Assembly: GCA_016929065.1 (NCBI GenBank)
Contig: JAFGJO010000061.1
Coordinates: forward strand, 1-64,000
Source of the DNA: Spirochaetales bacterium
GTDB lineage: Bacteria; Spirochaetota; Spirochaetia; SZUA-6; RPPD01
Reading direction: 5' to 3'
DNA length: 64,000 nt
Shown piece after piece: positions 41,175-51,500 of the stretch; position 1 is the stretch's first letter, and every line of letters begins with the position of its first letter. The notes under the pieces are model-generated. The model worked only from the letters and a program-made list of their open reading frames with translations, ran no database searches and was not told the DNA's origin. A program made the translations under genes and the position numbers.

Positions 41175-43439
41175 TTATCTGGATTTTCCCTTTATTTTGA
41201 ATTTAATCTCATTATCTGCAACCGTTACACTGACTGTTCCTCCGTGAGACAGTTTTCCGAACAGCACTTCATCGACAAAAAAATACTTCACTTTATCCTG
41301 GATCAGCCGGGCAACCTCACGGGCGCCATACTGGGGAGAGAAAGCCTTTTCGGCCAGCCATTGTATGGTTTTATCGTCGATCTCAAGGGATACATTTTTC
41401 TCGAGCAATTGCTCTTTAAAATCATTTATTTCCTTGGCAACAATCTTTTGCATGATTTCATCGTCGAGGTCGTTAAACGTGACCACCGAGTCAAGCCGGT
41501 TTCTAAACTCCGGGGTAAAGATGTCTTTGAGCGCATCGGTAATCGCGTCTTTTGAGACATTTCTGTTTCCGAATCCCATGAGCGGCTTTCCGATTTCCCG
41601 GGCTCCCGCATTCGACGTCATGATGAGAATGACATTCCGGAAATCCGCTTTTTTCCCGTTATTGTCAGTGAGGGTGGCATAATCCATTACTTGTAATAGC
41701 ATGTTGAAAATATCTTCATGCGCCTTCTCTATTTCATCGAGGAGCAGAATGGAATGTGGATTCCTGCGGATGGCATCGGTCAACAGCCCCCCGTCATCAT
41801 AGCCCACATATCCGGGGGGGGCACCGATGAGCCGGGAGACAGTGTGTTTTTCCTGGTACTCGCTCATATCAAACCGGTGGAGCGGAACTCCCAGAAACCC
41901 CGACAGCTGCCGCGCCAGTTCAGTCTTTCCCACGCCGGTTGGGCCGACAAACAAAAGAGAGGCCACGGGTTTGTCGGGTTTATGAAATCCGGCCCGTGAA
42001 CGCTTTATTGCATCGGCAACCATGCGTACTGCATGGTCCTGGCCGAAAATGACCGATTTCAGTTCTGTCTCAAGATCCTGGAGTTTGCGGCCTTCTGTCG
42101 ATGAAACACTTTTTTCTGGAATTTTCGCGATCTTCGCAATTATTTTTTCAATATCCACAGGGGTAATTGTCTTTTGGGGAGTCTCGCCTGTCCCTGCATA
42201 AAGCCGGACATATGCACCTGCTTCGTCAATGACGTCAATTGCCTTATCCGGCAGGTACCGGTCGTTGATATATTTTGCAGAGAGTTCAGCGGCTGCATAC
42301 AGCGCTTCGTCAGTATATTTGAGTTCGTGATATTCCTCGTATTTCTCCCGCAGCCCAAGAAGAATTTTATAGGTATCCTCAATCGACGGTTCAGGGATTT
42401 CAATTTTCTGGAAGCGTCTTGATAAAGCACGGTCCCGGTCAAAGAATTTTTTGTATTCTTCATATGTCGTGGATCCGATGCAGCGGATTTTCCCCGAAGT
42501 GAGTACGGGTTTCAGAATATTTGATGCATCAAGTGATCCGCCCGAAACAGAACCCGCTCCCACAACGGTATGAATTTCATCAATAAACAAAATGACCTTT
42601 TCAATTTTCTGGAGTTCTGTTAAAACCCGCTTGAGCCGTTCCTCAAAATCACCGCGGTATTTTGTGCCTGCGAGCAGGGCGCCCATATCCAGGGTGTATA
42701 CCCTGAAATCAAGTAAGGGGCGGGGAACCTTTCCTTCGACGATCATCTGGGCAAGGCCCTCGGTGATGGCGGTTTTGCCGACTCCGGGGTCGCCCACATG
42801 AACCGGATTGTTTTTCATCCGCCTGCAGAGAACCTGGATGGTCCGTTCAAGAATATCTTCCCGCCCGATGAGCGGATCAATGTCACCGTTTTTTGCTTTT
42901 TCGATCAGGTCGACGGTAAATGCCTCAAGCCCGCGCTGCTTTTTTTGCGGTTCGGGACGTTCTTCTCCGTCACCATAAAATTCGTGTTCATTTTCCCGGA
43001 TATCGTCATCCGGGTACAGGGTTGTGCCGTGTGAAATATAATTCAGCAGATCAAGCCTGGTAATGCCTTCCTTATGCAGGTAATATGCCGCATGAGAATC
43101 CTTTTCCTGGAGCAGGGACGCAAGAACATCTCCGATGTCCATTTCGGGTTTTTCCGAGTTCACTACATGAAGAAAGGCCCGTTCCATAATATTCTTGAAG
43201 GAATTTGACTGGATCGGTTCGCTTTCATTGACCACCGGCAAATTGGAGGCAAAGAACTTCTCCAGTAATTCCTGTATTCGGGAAGGGTTTCCTCCGAGTG
43301 CCTTGACGATATTCCGCCCCTCTTCTGAGTTAAGGGCAGAGAACAATACATGTTCCGGGGTGAGGAACTCATGAGTTCTGGTTTTTGCCTCAAGATAAGC
43401 CTGAGAAATTATATTGTTCAATTCTTTGTTAATATTCAT
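41175..43439 (-). CDS. clpA: ClpA-type AAA+ unfoldase
   Basis: A 754-residue class I Hsp100: N-domain (1-145), first AAA module with Walker A G-D-P-G-V-G-K-T near 217, second with G-P-T-G-V-G-K-T near 500, arginine finger T-P-E-F-R-N-R-L-D near 655. There is no ClpB-type coiled coil, so it is ClpA and not ClpB. The ClpP-docking loop reads M-G-F instead of the usual I-G-L or I-G-F. No clpP lies in the window. It is read after clpS with a 27-base gap and before aat. Confidence 0.93.
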   Translation of the reverse strand: MNINKELNNIISQAYLEAKTRTHEFLTPEHVLFSALNSEEGRNIVKALGGNPSRIQELLEKFFASNLPVVNESEPIQSNSFKNIMERAFLHVVNSEKPEMDIGDVLASLLQEKDSHAAYYLHKEGITRLDLLNYISHGTTLYPDDDIRENEHEFYGDGEERPEPQKKQRGLEAFTVDLIEKAKNGDIDPLIGREDILERTIQVLCRRMKNNPVHVGDPGVGKTAITEGLAQMIVEGKVPRPLLDFRVYTLDMGALLAGTKYRGDFEERLKRVLTELQKIEKVILFIDEIHTVVGAGSVSGGSLDASNILKPVLTSGKIRCIGSTTYEEYKKFFDRDRALSRRFQKIEIPEPSIEDTYKILLGLREKYEEYHELKYTDEALYAAAELSAKYINDRYLPDKAIDVIDEAGAYVRLYAGTGETPQKTITPVDIEKIIAKIAKIPEKSVSSTEGRKLQDLETELKSVIFGQDHAVRMVADAIKRSRAGFHKPDKPVASLLFVGPTGVGKTELARQLSGFLGVPLHRFDMSEYQEKHTVSRLIGAPPGYVGYDDGGLLTDAIRRNPHSILLLDEIEKAHEDIFNMLLQVMDYATLTDNNGKKADFRNVILIMTSNAGAREIGKPLMGFGNRNVSKDAITDALKDIFTPEFRNRLDSVVTFNDLDDEIMQKIVAKEINDFKEQLLEKNVSLEIDDKTIQWLAEKAFSPQYGAREVARLIQDKVKYFFVDEVLFGKLSHGGTVSVTVADNEIKFKIKGKSR

Positions 43440-43466
43440 ATCGTTACCCGCTTCATGGTCGTGGTA

Positions 43467-43775
43467 TTATGCCTCTTCACAAGAGCATCGCAGGGGATAG
43501 CTTCGCTGTTTTGCAAGTGAATGTACCTGATCTACCTTTGTCTCTGCAATATCACGTGTATACATACCGACCGTTCCCATGCCCTTCCGGTGTACATCAA
43601 GCATTATTTGTGTTGCATCCTGTGCTGACTTGTGAAAAACAACCACAAGCACTTCAACGACAAACTCCCTTGTTGTAAAATGATCATTATGAAGCAGTAC
43701 TCTATACATTTTCGGCGTTTCTGCTTCATCTTTTGATTTTATTGATACATCTTCATCATACTCAAAAAGAGGCAT
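43467..43775 (-). CDS. clpS: ClpS N-degron adaptor with changed pocket residues
   Basis: A 102-residue ClpS that hands proteins with Phe, Leu, Trp or Tyr at the N-terminus to ClpA. Shared elements: L-H-N-D-H-F-T (strand 1), E-F-V-V-E-V-L, D-V-H-R-K-G (holding the ligand-binding histidine) and A-E-T-K-V-D-Q-V. Two positions differ from Escherichia coli. N-D-D is N-D-H here, so the second aspartate is lost. The pocket gatekeeper methionine in T-P-M-E-F is arginine in T-T-R-E-F. Substrate choice may differ. First gene of the clpS-clpA-aat operon. Confidence 0.9.
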   Translation of the reverse strand: MPLFEYDEDVSIKSKDEAETPKMYRVLLHNDHFTTREFVVEVLVVVFHKSAQDATQIMLDVHRKGMGTVGMYTRDIAETKVDQVHSLAKQRSYPLRCSCEEA

Positions 43776-43951
43776 TATCCCTGTCCCTGCCTTCCCGTTT
43801 TCGTCAATCAGACCTTTATCATGAAAAAAGGATCAACAAATAGAGAATTGTAATGTATGTTCTGCCTTGTCCGTATACATTTCTGTATACCCGTTTTTTA
43901 AAAAATAGCACTATTTTTCAATAAAGAAAAGAAGTTGTTCCCCGATAAATA

Positions 43952-43974
43952 ATTGCCGTTGTTGTTCCGGCAAT
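43952..43974 (-). terminator. Possible terminator of tpx
   Basis: Perfect seven-base inverted repeat (ATTGCCG / CGGCAAT) overlapping the tpx stop codon; on the minus strand it is followed by TTATTT. A weak T-tail, so only a candidate. Confidence 0.4.
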
Positions 43975-44483
43975 CAGAAAAGTTTTTTCAAGGCGTCAAA
44001 GGCTTTATCATAATTCGGATGATTGTGATTTTCATCAACGATTTCAATATAATTAATGTGGTTCGATTCATCAAGAATAAATACCGACCGGTTCAAAAGA
44101 CGCAGTTCCTTGATGAGAACACCATAGTTAATCCCGAATGAAGCATCAATGTAATCTGACAACGTGATGATATTTTTTGCCTTGCAGGCTTTGGCCCAGC
44201 GTGAGAGGGCAAAGGGCAGGTCCATACTCAGGCTCAAGAGCACGATGCGGTCGGATATTTTTACTGCTTCATCATTGAATTTTTTGCTTTGCAGGTCACA
44301 GATACTGGTATCGATTGACGGGATGACACTGATCAGTTTTATTTTGCCATCGAAATCAGATAATGAAACCTGAAAAAGATCATTATTCCGAACGGTAAAA
44401 TCCGGGGCAGGGTCCCCAAGGTTCGGGGTATTCCCGACGAGCGTGATGATGTTTCCCCCCATTCGGCTTACCTGACGTTCCAT
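43974..44483 (-). CDS. tpx: Thiol peroxidase (Tpx), atypical cysteine position
   Basis: A 169-residue peroxiredoxin of the Tpx class that reduces hydroperoxides with thioredoxin. Seen: G-D-P-A-P-D-F near 22, the peroxidatic cysteine in P-S-I-D-T-S-I-C, and D-L-P-F-A-L-S-R-W near 83. In other Tpx the resolving cysteine follows this R-[FW] directly; here R-W is followed by A-K-A-C, so it is three residues later, one helix turn on. The ATG at 44483 has GGAGG before it; one at 44567 adds 28 residues with no similarity. Confidence 0.9.
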   Translation of the reverse strand: MERQVSRMGGNIITLVGNTPNLGDPAPDFTVRNNDLFQVSLSDFDGKIKLISVIPSIDTSICDLQSKKFNDEAVKISDRIVLLSLSMDLPFALSRWAKACKAKNIITLSDYIDASFGINYGVLIKELRLLNRSVFILDESNHINYIEIVDENHNHPNYDKAFDALKKLF

Positions 44484-44609
44484 AATTCCTCCATTTTTAC
44501 ATTCAACTGATTTTAAAGGTTTTTTATCCCTCACTTCATATGTAATACGAAATGATAAATTCTTCAAGCTGTTGGATGAAAAAGGTGTGGAATATATAAT
44601 TTTTCTGGA

Positions 44610-46553
44610 TCAATCGGAAACGACGTGAGAATGCCAGAATTCCCCCAGTTCCTGCAGCAGCCGGATGATTTGGTCTTCCGGGACAGTATGGAGGGGATTC
44701 TCTTCTGCCTGCTGTTCGCAGACCAGGATGAGACCAAGGAGCCGGTCATAAAACTCCCGCATAAAAAGGCGGATAAAGGAATAGTCGGCATGGCGCAGGG
44801 AACCGGCCAGTCCGCGAAGGCTTTTCCACCGGCTGTACAGGGAAGTATATTCTGTAAGGAGATAGTCCGCCTGTTCAATATTATTCAGGTCGAGGTACTC
44901 TATATAATAATATGTTTCAAGCAGAAAAAGAACAAGGCTGGCATGGTAAATATACACCAGTTGTTCCTCACGGTCATTCATCTCCTTAATGTTTTCAATT
45001 ATGGGAATGACTGCATCTTTCACTTTTTCAATGTCGGTAAAGGAGAGAAGCCGGTACGCACAGCCGATTTCAAGGAATGTATAATAAATAATCAGCGGAT
45101 TGTAATATCCTTCCAGGATCAGCTGGTTTTTTTTGTTTTTAAATTCATGTTCGAGAATCCTGACATCCGTATTGTGTGCCGCCTTTTCATTGTGCAACAC
45201 TGTCTTTGCCTGATTGGTAAAAAACGGGTCAAAGGATCCTTCAAAAAAAAGCTGCCGGATAATCATGTACTTTTCTGTTTCATCCTTTGCAGGATGATCC
45301 TGTCTGTAGTAGTCAAGAATAGAAGAATAACAGGCGTTTACCCGGAACAGTCGGAATGCCGAATGATAAAATCTGTACCTGCATTGGGTTTTCCCGACAG
45401 ACAAATGGTCAATTTTCCGCGCATCAGCTGTTTCCATGGATGACAGCCGTTCAAACAGGGATTCTACCACGAGCGGATGAAAATGGACAAATGAATATTC
45501 AATAAGTACCTGTGTCGCTTCATAAAACGAAACAGGCTCTTTATAGGGCCGTTTTGAGGTGAGGGCATCGAGTGCATCGGCACAGCTGACAACCGAAACA
45601 AGCAGGTGAAGTCGTACCGGAAGTTTCTCCCCATTGTGGGTATAATAATGTATATTTTCAGTGCAGAGCGGGCGGCCGGTTGGATACCCGTTTCCCAGAA
45701 ACATTTCATGATGGTATAATTCACCGAAAACCGCCGGTGAAAAAGGAAGACTGGTTTCTGCATTAAGCAAAATTGAAGAAATGGCAGTATGCATCTGGAT
45801 AATTGCCACTTCTTTTTCTGTTAAAACCCCTGCTTTGTTCAGTATTTCTTCGGGGATGCCGATTTTTCCCTTGTCATGGTCGCGTACCATTTCTTTGAGA
45901 CAGAACTCTTCCGCATCATTCAGGTTCAGGACAGGAGACGAACCGATGAGCGTGGAGAGTACTTCGACACGCGCACTGTGGGAATATGTATGCGACGATA
46001 CGAAATGAAATACATTCTGCTTTTGCGCGCGTTCCTGCACTTCGAAAATCAGTTTCCTGCTTTTATCAGAAAGCGCCCTCTGGTATGCAATAATCTGCCG
46101 GCGCAGTTCCTTTTTGATATAATTTCCGATCAAAAGCGGTTCGAATGGTTTCGTGAATACATGGTCCGCTTCCAGCTCAAGCCCTTTCAGCTGCTCGGTG
46201 GTGTCCCTGACCGCTCCGGAGATAAAAAAAATCGGGGTATCCTCACAGTGGTTGAAATCGGGATTCCGACGGAGGGTTTTGCATATTTCATAGCCGTCCA
46301 TCATCGGCATGACAATATCCAGAAGAATGAGATTGACTTTTTTGTCTTTGAGCATTTCCAACGCATCGATCCCGTTATTTGCCGAGAGCACGGTTATTTT
46401 TTTCCGGATTTCATCGTCAATCAGAAGACGCTTGTTTTTCAGAATAAGGTTTGTCAATTCACGGACGAGTATTTCTTCATCATCAACAATGAGCACTGTT
46501 AATTCCGGGATCTCTCCCTGGTAAATTGCGTCCCTCCCGTTTTTGATCAACAT
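44610..46553 (-). CDS. Response regulator with HD-GYP domain
   Basis: A 647-residue protein: receiver domain about 20-150 (acceptor aspartate in L-I-L-L-D-I-V-M-P), then an HD-GYP domain about 180-370 with H-S-A-R-V, R-D-H-D-K-G-K-I-G-I-P, the H-H-E motif with G-N-G-Y-P, and D-A-L-T-S-K-R-P-Y. These match active c-di-GMP phosphodiesterases, although the usual H-D-I-G-K is H-D-K-G-K. A helical domain of about 270 residues with no recognised family follows. The start at 46553 has GAGGAG before it. It is the last of three signalling genes in one operon. Confidence 0.85.
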   Translation of the reverse strand: MLIKNGRDAIYQGEIPELTVLIVDDEEILVRELTNLILKNKRLLIDDEIRKKITVLSANNGIDALEMLKDKKVNLILLDIVMPMMDGYEICKTLRRNPDFNHCEDTPIFFISGAVRDTTEQLKGLELEADHVFTKPFEPLLIGNYIKKELRRQIIAYQRALSDKSRKLIFEVQERAQKQNVFHFVSSHTYSHSARVEVLSTLIGSSPVLNLNDAEEFCLKEMVRDHDKGKIGIPEEILNKAGVLTEKEVAIIQMHTAISSILLNAETSLPFSPAVFGELYHHEMFLGNGYPTGRPLCTENIHYYTHNGEKLPVRLHLLVSVVSCADALDALTSKRPYKEPVSFYEATQVLIEYSFVHFHPLVVESLFERLSSMETADARKIDHLSVGKTQCRYRFYHSAFRLFRVNACYSSILDYYRQDHPAKDETEKYMIIRQLFFEGSFDPFFTNQAKTVLHNEKAAHNTDVRILEHEFKNKKNQLILEGYYNPLIIYYTFLEIGCAYRLLSFTDIEKVKDAVIPIIENIKEMNDREEQLVYIYHASLVLFLLETYYYIEYLDLNNIEQADYLLTEYTSLYSRWKSLRGLAGSLRHADYSFIRLFMREFYDRLLGLILVCEQQAEENPLHTVPEDQIIRLLQELGEFWHSHVVSD

Positions 46554-46566
46554 ACTCCTCACTATT

Positions 46567-48501
46567 CTATTTTGTTCGATTTTTGAGTATCCGTTGCATC
46601 TTATCGAATAATTCGATAAAGTCAACCGGTTTCCTCAGGATATCCTTCACCCCCAGATCGTTTAATGTTTTCAGAATGGAATAGTCTTTTTTCGTTCCAT
46701 GAAACAGAATTCCTGAAATAATTAATACAGGGATAGTTGAATTGATACGGTTCAGCTGTTCAATAAATCCGATCCCGTCAAGGGGTGTCATTTCTATATC
46801 GGAAATAATGAGATCAACCTGATCTGCAGCAGAGGTGATTTTTTCCAGTGCAGTCTCTGCATTTGAAAATGTCTCCACTATCTGGATTCCGGACTTTAAA
46901 AGGAATTCCTTGAAGAGATTCAGAATATGCAGGTCATCATCCACAATATATACATGTTTGCCCCTGAACTCGGCAATACTCATGGGATTTTCCGCGTCAT
47001 CATATTCCTCGTCGAAATCAATTTCTTCGGCTTTTGTTACCTTCGGGAATCCAATGACGAATACTGCGCCTTCACCGGGAATCCCTTCCTCGCGGATGAA
47101 TCCGCCGGATGATTCCACGGTATTTTTTATATCCCTCAGTCCGATTCCGTGGTCTCCCTCTTCGGTTTTGTCGGAATCTCCCCTGAAGATTGATTCTTTC
47201 CGGTCTGCGGCAATTCCTGTACCGTTGTCTTCCCATTTGAGTATTGTAAATTCTTCACCATCAATGACCTCATCAAATGAGGTGAGACGGATCCATTTTT
47301 TTTCCCGTTTAGACTCATGCACTTTTCGGATCGAATTGGTCAGCATATTTTCTATGATATTGATGAGCGCGAAGTCCAGTACTCCGATATAGACATCCTG
47401 TTCGTGGAGATTTACTTCAAAATGAATGTTGATTTCACCGGATTTATCTTCCAGAATTTCACGGTATTTCTGGCGCACCCGGTTGGTCATGCTTTTCAGG
47501 TGTGTGGGTTTTGCATTGAAGTAGATGGTCTCACCGATGAGCGACCGCTGCACCGCCTTGATATATCCGGTCATGGTTTTATGGATATTCAGATCGGTTT
47601 TTTTTCTTTGCTGCGAAAGGCGGGAAAAGACAAAAAACTTCAGTTCCTGGATAACCTGCACAATGCTGTCGATGGTGTGCTCGCCCTTGCCGGCATCTTC
47701 AATGATGGAGTCGATGGTGGTCTGGATATCTTCAATAACATGATTTTCACGGCGGTCGATTGACAGCTGGATCTGAAGCATGTTCACCAGCGAATGCAGA
47801 ACACTTCTGATAAACAGGTTGTTCCGGATGCTGTTCTGCAGTGAAGAGAGTGTCCGGCTCATTTTTTCCGCTTCCTGTTCAATCAGGATCTTTTCGATGG
47901 TGGTGATATTCAGCTCTTTTGAAATTTGTTCAAGTTCATGTTTTTGAATTTCAAGTTCGGAAATCTTTTCATTGAGTATTTTGCTTAAGGTATCAATAAC
48001 CTTGCGTTCCTTGTTGACTTTTTTTCTTTCATTCTCAAGTTCCCGCCTGCGCGCTGCCAGATCATGCTCTTGTTGAAAACTTTTTATGGCTTCCTTGAGG
48101 GTCAACGCCAGATCCTCCAGTTCCCATGGTTTTGCAATGTACCGGTAGAGGTTGGCCGAGTTTACTGCACTGGTAACACCTTCTGTTGTCGCTTGTCCTG
48201 TTAATAGAATTGTCTTTGTTGTGGGTGATAGTGTATGTATTCTGGAAAGCAGCAGATCGCCTTTCATTTTTGGCATGATATAATCAGAGATCACGATCGG
48301 GATTTCACGGTTTTCCTGCATGAGCGTTTCAAACAGTTCAAATGCTTCGCTGCCGCTTTCCGCGATCTCTATGGAATAGTCACTTCCGAATATTTCTTTC
48401 AGTTCGACCTTGAGACTTTCAAGAATAACCCGTTCATCATCCACGCAGAGGATCACCGGTTTCGCTGTTGTTTTGTTTTTCACATCACGCCTGTTTTTCA
48501 C
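46567..48501 (-). CDS. REC - kinase - REC hybrid protein
   Basis: A 644-residue protein with a receiver (about 17-140; acceptor in I-V-I-S-D-Y-I-M-P), a coiled coil (about 145-215), a poorly conserved dimerisation region with a candidate acceptor histidine in V-L-H-S-L-V-N-M-L-Q, an ATPase domain (D-N-G-T-G-I; G-D-H-G-I-G-L near 455) and a second receiver (about 515-640; L-I-I-S-D-I-E-M). It has no membrane segment and no sensory domain of its own. It overlaps the upstream propeller kinase by four bases and is followed after 13 bases by the HD-GYP regulator, so it probably relays phosphate between them. Confidence 0.85.
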   Translation of the reverse strand: MKNRRDVKNKTTAKPVILCVDDERVILESLKVELKEIFGSDYSIEIAESGSEAFELFETLMQENREIPIVISDYIMPKMKGDLLLSRIHTLSPTTKTILLTGQATTEGVTSAVNSANLYRYIAKPWELEDLALTLKEAIKSFQQEHDLAARRRELENERKKVNKERKVIDTLSKILNEKISELEIQKHELEQISKELNITTIEKILIEQEAEKMSRTLSSLQNSIRNNLFIRSVLHSLVNMLQIQLSIDRRENHVIEDIQTTIDSIIEDAGKGEHTIDSIVQVIQELKFFVFSRLSQQRKKTDLNIHKTMTGYIKAVQRSLIGETIYFNAKPTHLKSMTNRVRQKYREILEDKSGEINIHFEVNLHEQDVYIGVLDFALINIIENMLTNSIRKVHESKREKKWIRLTSFDEVIDGEEFTILKWEDNGTGIAADRKESIFRGDSDKTEEGDHGIGLRDIKNTVESSGGFIREEGIPGEGAVFVIGFPKVTKAEEIDFDEEYDDAENPMSIAEFRGKHVYIVDDDLHILNLFKEFLLKSGIQIVETFSNAETALEKITSAADQVDLIISDIEMTPLDGIGFIEQLNRINSTIPVLIISGILFHGTKKDYSILKTLNDLGVKDILRKPVDFIELFDKMQRILKNRTK

Positions 48502-51500
48502 TTTTTTTGGTGAAAAGACTCCTCCTCTCTCTGTAAATTGGGAAGGATGACTGTAAACGTTGTCATCCCCGGTTTGCTTGAAAGATGTATTTCACCATTA
48601 TGCTTCTCGACAATTTTATTCACAATATCAAGTCCAAGGCCAGTGCCTTCGCCGCGGGGTTTTGTGGTAAAAAATGGTTCAAAAATCTTTTTTTGGATTT
48701 CTGGCGGAATCCCTTTTCCCGTATCGGAAACAGTAATTGCAACATTTTTTCCTTGTTCTTCCACGCCGATAATCAGCTTTCCTTTTTTGTGCATCGCATG
48801 CAGCGCGTTATTGATAAGATTCATCCATACATGAATGAGATCCTCGGGAAAGCACAAAATAACCGGCCGGGATTTGTACTCCCGTACCACTTCAACTTCA
48901 TACTTGATTTGATTATGATAGAGAGTGAGAACTGTTTCAAGTCCTTCTATAATATCAGTGTAAACACGGGCAGATTCCGAATCAGTGCGGCTGTAATGTT
49001 TCAGGGCGGAAATGACATTGGATGCCTGGGTTGTTGCCGTGGTGATGATTTCTGAAGACCGGTACAACCCGGAAACTTTTTCTGCCATATGAATAATCCG
49101 GGGGAATTCTTCACTGGTAAAAAGAGGGGAAAAATCCTCAATGTCGGTATAGATTCTCATAGTGATGAGCGCTTCGGCGATTGTCTCGGAATTACCGACC
49201 TGGTGGGCGTCAAGGAAAATCATCAGTGTCTTTTTGAATTCACGTTCTTCCCTTGATGAATAGCGGGTATGCGTGGATACTGATTTCTCGATCAGAAGCA
49301 TAAAATAATTCAACTCTTCCACACTCAGCAGTTGAAAAAAGAAGGGAAGGGCCCGGACTGTCTGGTCAAGTACTTTCGCAATGTTGTGAACCGATGAGCG
49401 GATTGCACTGAGCGGCGAGTTTATTTCATGCGCGATGCCGGCAATAAGTTGTCCCAGGGCAGCCATTTTTTCCGATAACAGCAGCTGTTTCTGCGTATTT
49501 TGAAGATGTTCCAGGGTTTTTGTCAATTCCTGTGTACGTTCTTCCACCATTTCTTCAAGCTGCTTTCTGTTCTTTTGCAGTTCCAGTTCAATGTTTTTCC
49601 GTTCAGTTGTATCAATGCACATCACATCAAGAAATTCTTCATTCTCTGTCGGAGTCTGAATTTTTGTCGCGATAATGGTCACCCAGACCGTCTCTTCTGT
49701 CTTTTTCTGCAGTCGTGCTTCTATGGGCTTTATTCCTGCATGGTGCAGTATATAATCAAAAAGAGAACCTTCAGGGGGATGATCAATGGAAAGAATTTCC
49801 TTTGTTTTTGTAATCAATTCCTGTGCATCGCTGTATCCGAGCATTGAGAGAATTGTCCTGTTTACATAAATAATATTCGGCCCGGGAAGCTGAAAGCGCA
49901 GATGCCCGATATTGAGATTTTTAAACAGCAATTCATATTCATGACTTGAAACCAGGCCAGATGCAGCGGTTATGATGATTGTGCATTTCGCCGGTTCTTC
50001 GGAAACAATGAGACTCCTGTTTACTGCATACACTGTAAAAGTATATTTGCCCGGTTTGCAGTTATGATATTCACAATTGTTTCGCCATGTTTGTCTGTAT
50101 TCTGTGTCATGGCCTTCAAGGCAATAACTGTAACTAAATTTATTTGAAGCAAGGTGTACTCCCTGCCAGTTTATTTTTAGATATGGTGTCTGGCCTATTG
50201 TCAGAACCGGAGTATATGCGTACTCCTGGTCAGCCTTGATGGACGTAATCGTTATTTTCGGCATGGTGAGAGGAAGATTTTTCAGTACCACAATGCCATT
50301 GTAGGTGCTGACAATCAGTGAATTATCATGCTGGGGGATGATCCCGGAAATACCGTTGCCCGGAATTCCGTCAACTGCTGATAGCCGCTGAATGTGCGTT
50401 TTGTCGGTGACAAACAGTCCGTTTTTTGTACCAAAATACAAAGTGCCAAAAAAACCTGCTGCCGCCGTTTGATGGTTTGTTTCGTCGATTCCCTCAATCG
50501 GAGTCCATCGGTGAAATTTGTCTTCATCGAAAAAAAAGATTCCCGCATGTGTTCCAATCCAGATCATCTTGTCGTGGTCTTCCATGATAGAAAGCACTGC
50601 TTCATTATCAAGCCCGTGTTCCCGGTTAAAAAAATATCCGGTTGTTCCATCAATGCAGGCAAGTCCGTCCGGGGCATAACCGCCGTACCACAGCCTGCCT
50701 TTCGAATCTTCAAACAGCCGTGAAATGATCTGCTGCGGCACTTTTCTTGATACAATTTTTCTGTTGTTTATGAAGGCAATACTCCCCGGATTTCGAAGGC
50801 CTGCGATCACTGTATTGTCGTGTGTCTCAAGTAATGAGTATACTTCATCTGAGGGAAGATTATCAGACTTTGTAAAGTGTTGACATGCATTTTCCAGAAC
50901 TGATTTTTTGGATGCATACACGAATATCCCGTGATGTTCGGTTGCAACCCAGATATGATTTTGTGAATCGATCATAATACAGCTGATTTTGCCGGGGAGA
51001 ACCTGCACTGCCTCCTCTTTCCCGTCATGAACACAAAGTTCATTATTGCTCGCGTACCAGAGGTTATTGTTCCCATCCTTGACCATGGTCCCGGTGACAA
51101 TTTTGCGGGAGACAATCACTGCTTCATCAAGTGTTATCCGGCTCAATCCTGCATATTGATACCCTGCCCAGATGGAGTTGTCCGGGCCGGGGTACAATGT
51201 CGCAATATAGGGACTCAGGAGGCCGTCATTCTGTCTGATATGAAAAACCTCCTCATTCTCGATAACAGATATCCCGGTGAAACTGCCGACCCATTTTCTT
51301 TTTTTTGAATCAATGCAGATACAGGTAATTGGTATCCCTGTAATTTTCGGATGCACTGATATTTCCGGGCCGTTTGTGCCTTTTATTGTAAATAACCCTG
51401 TATCGGTTCCGCACCAGAGCATCCCGTTTTCATCAAACAGAAAACACAGTATGTTTTTTGACGGCAGACCGTGCTCCTCGGTAAAATTCAGAGTTTCCCC

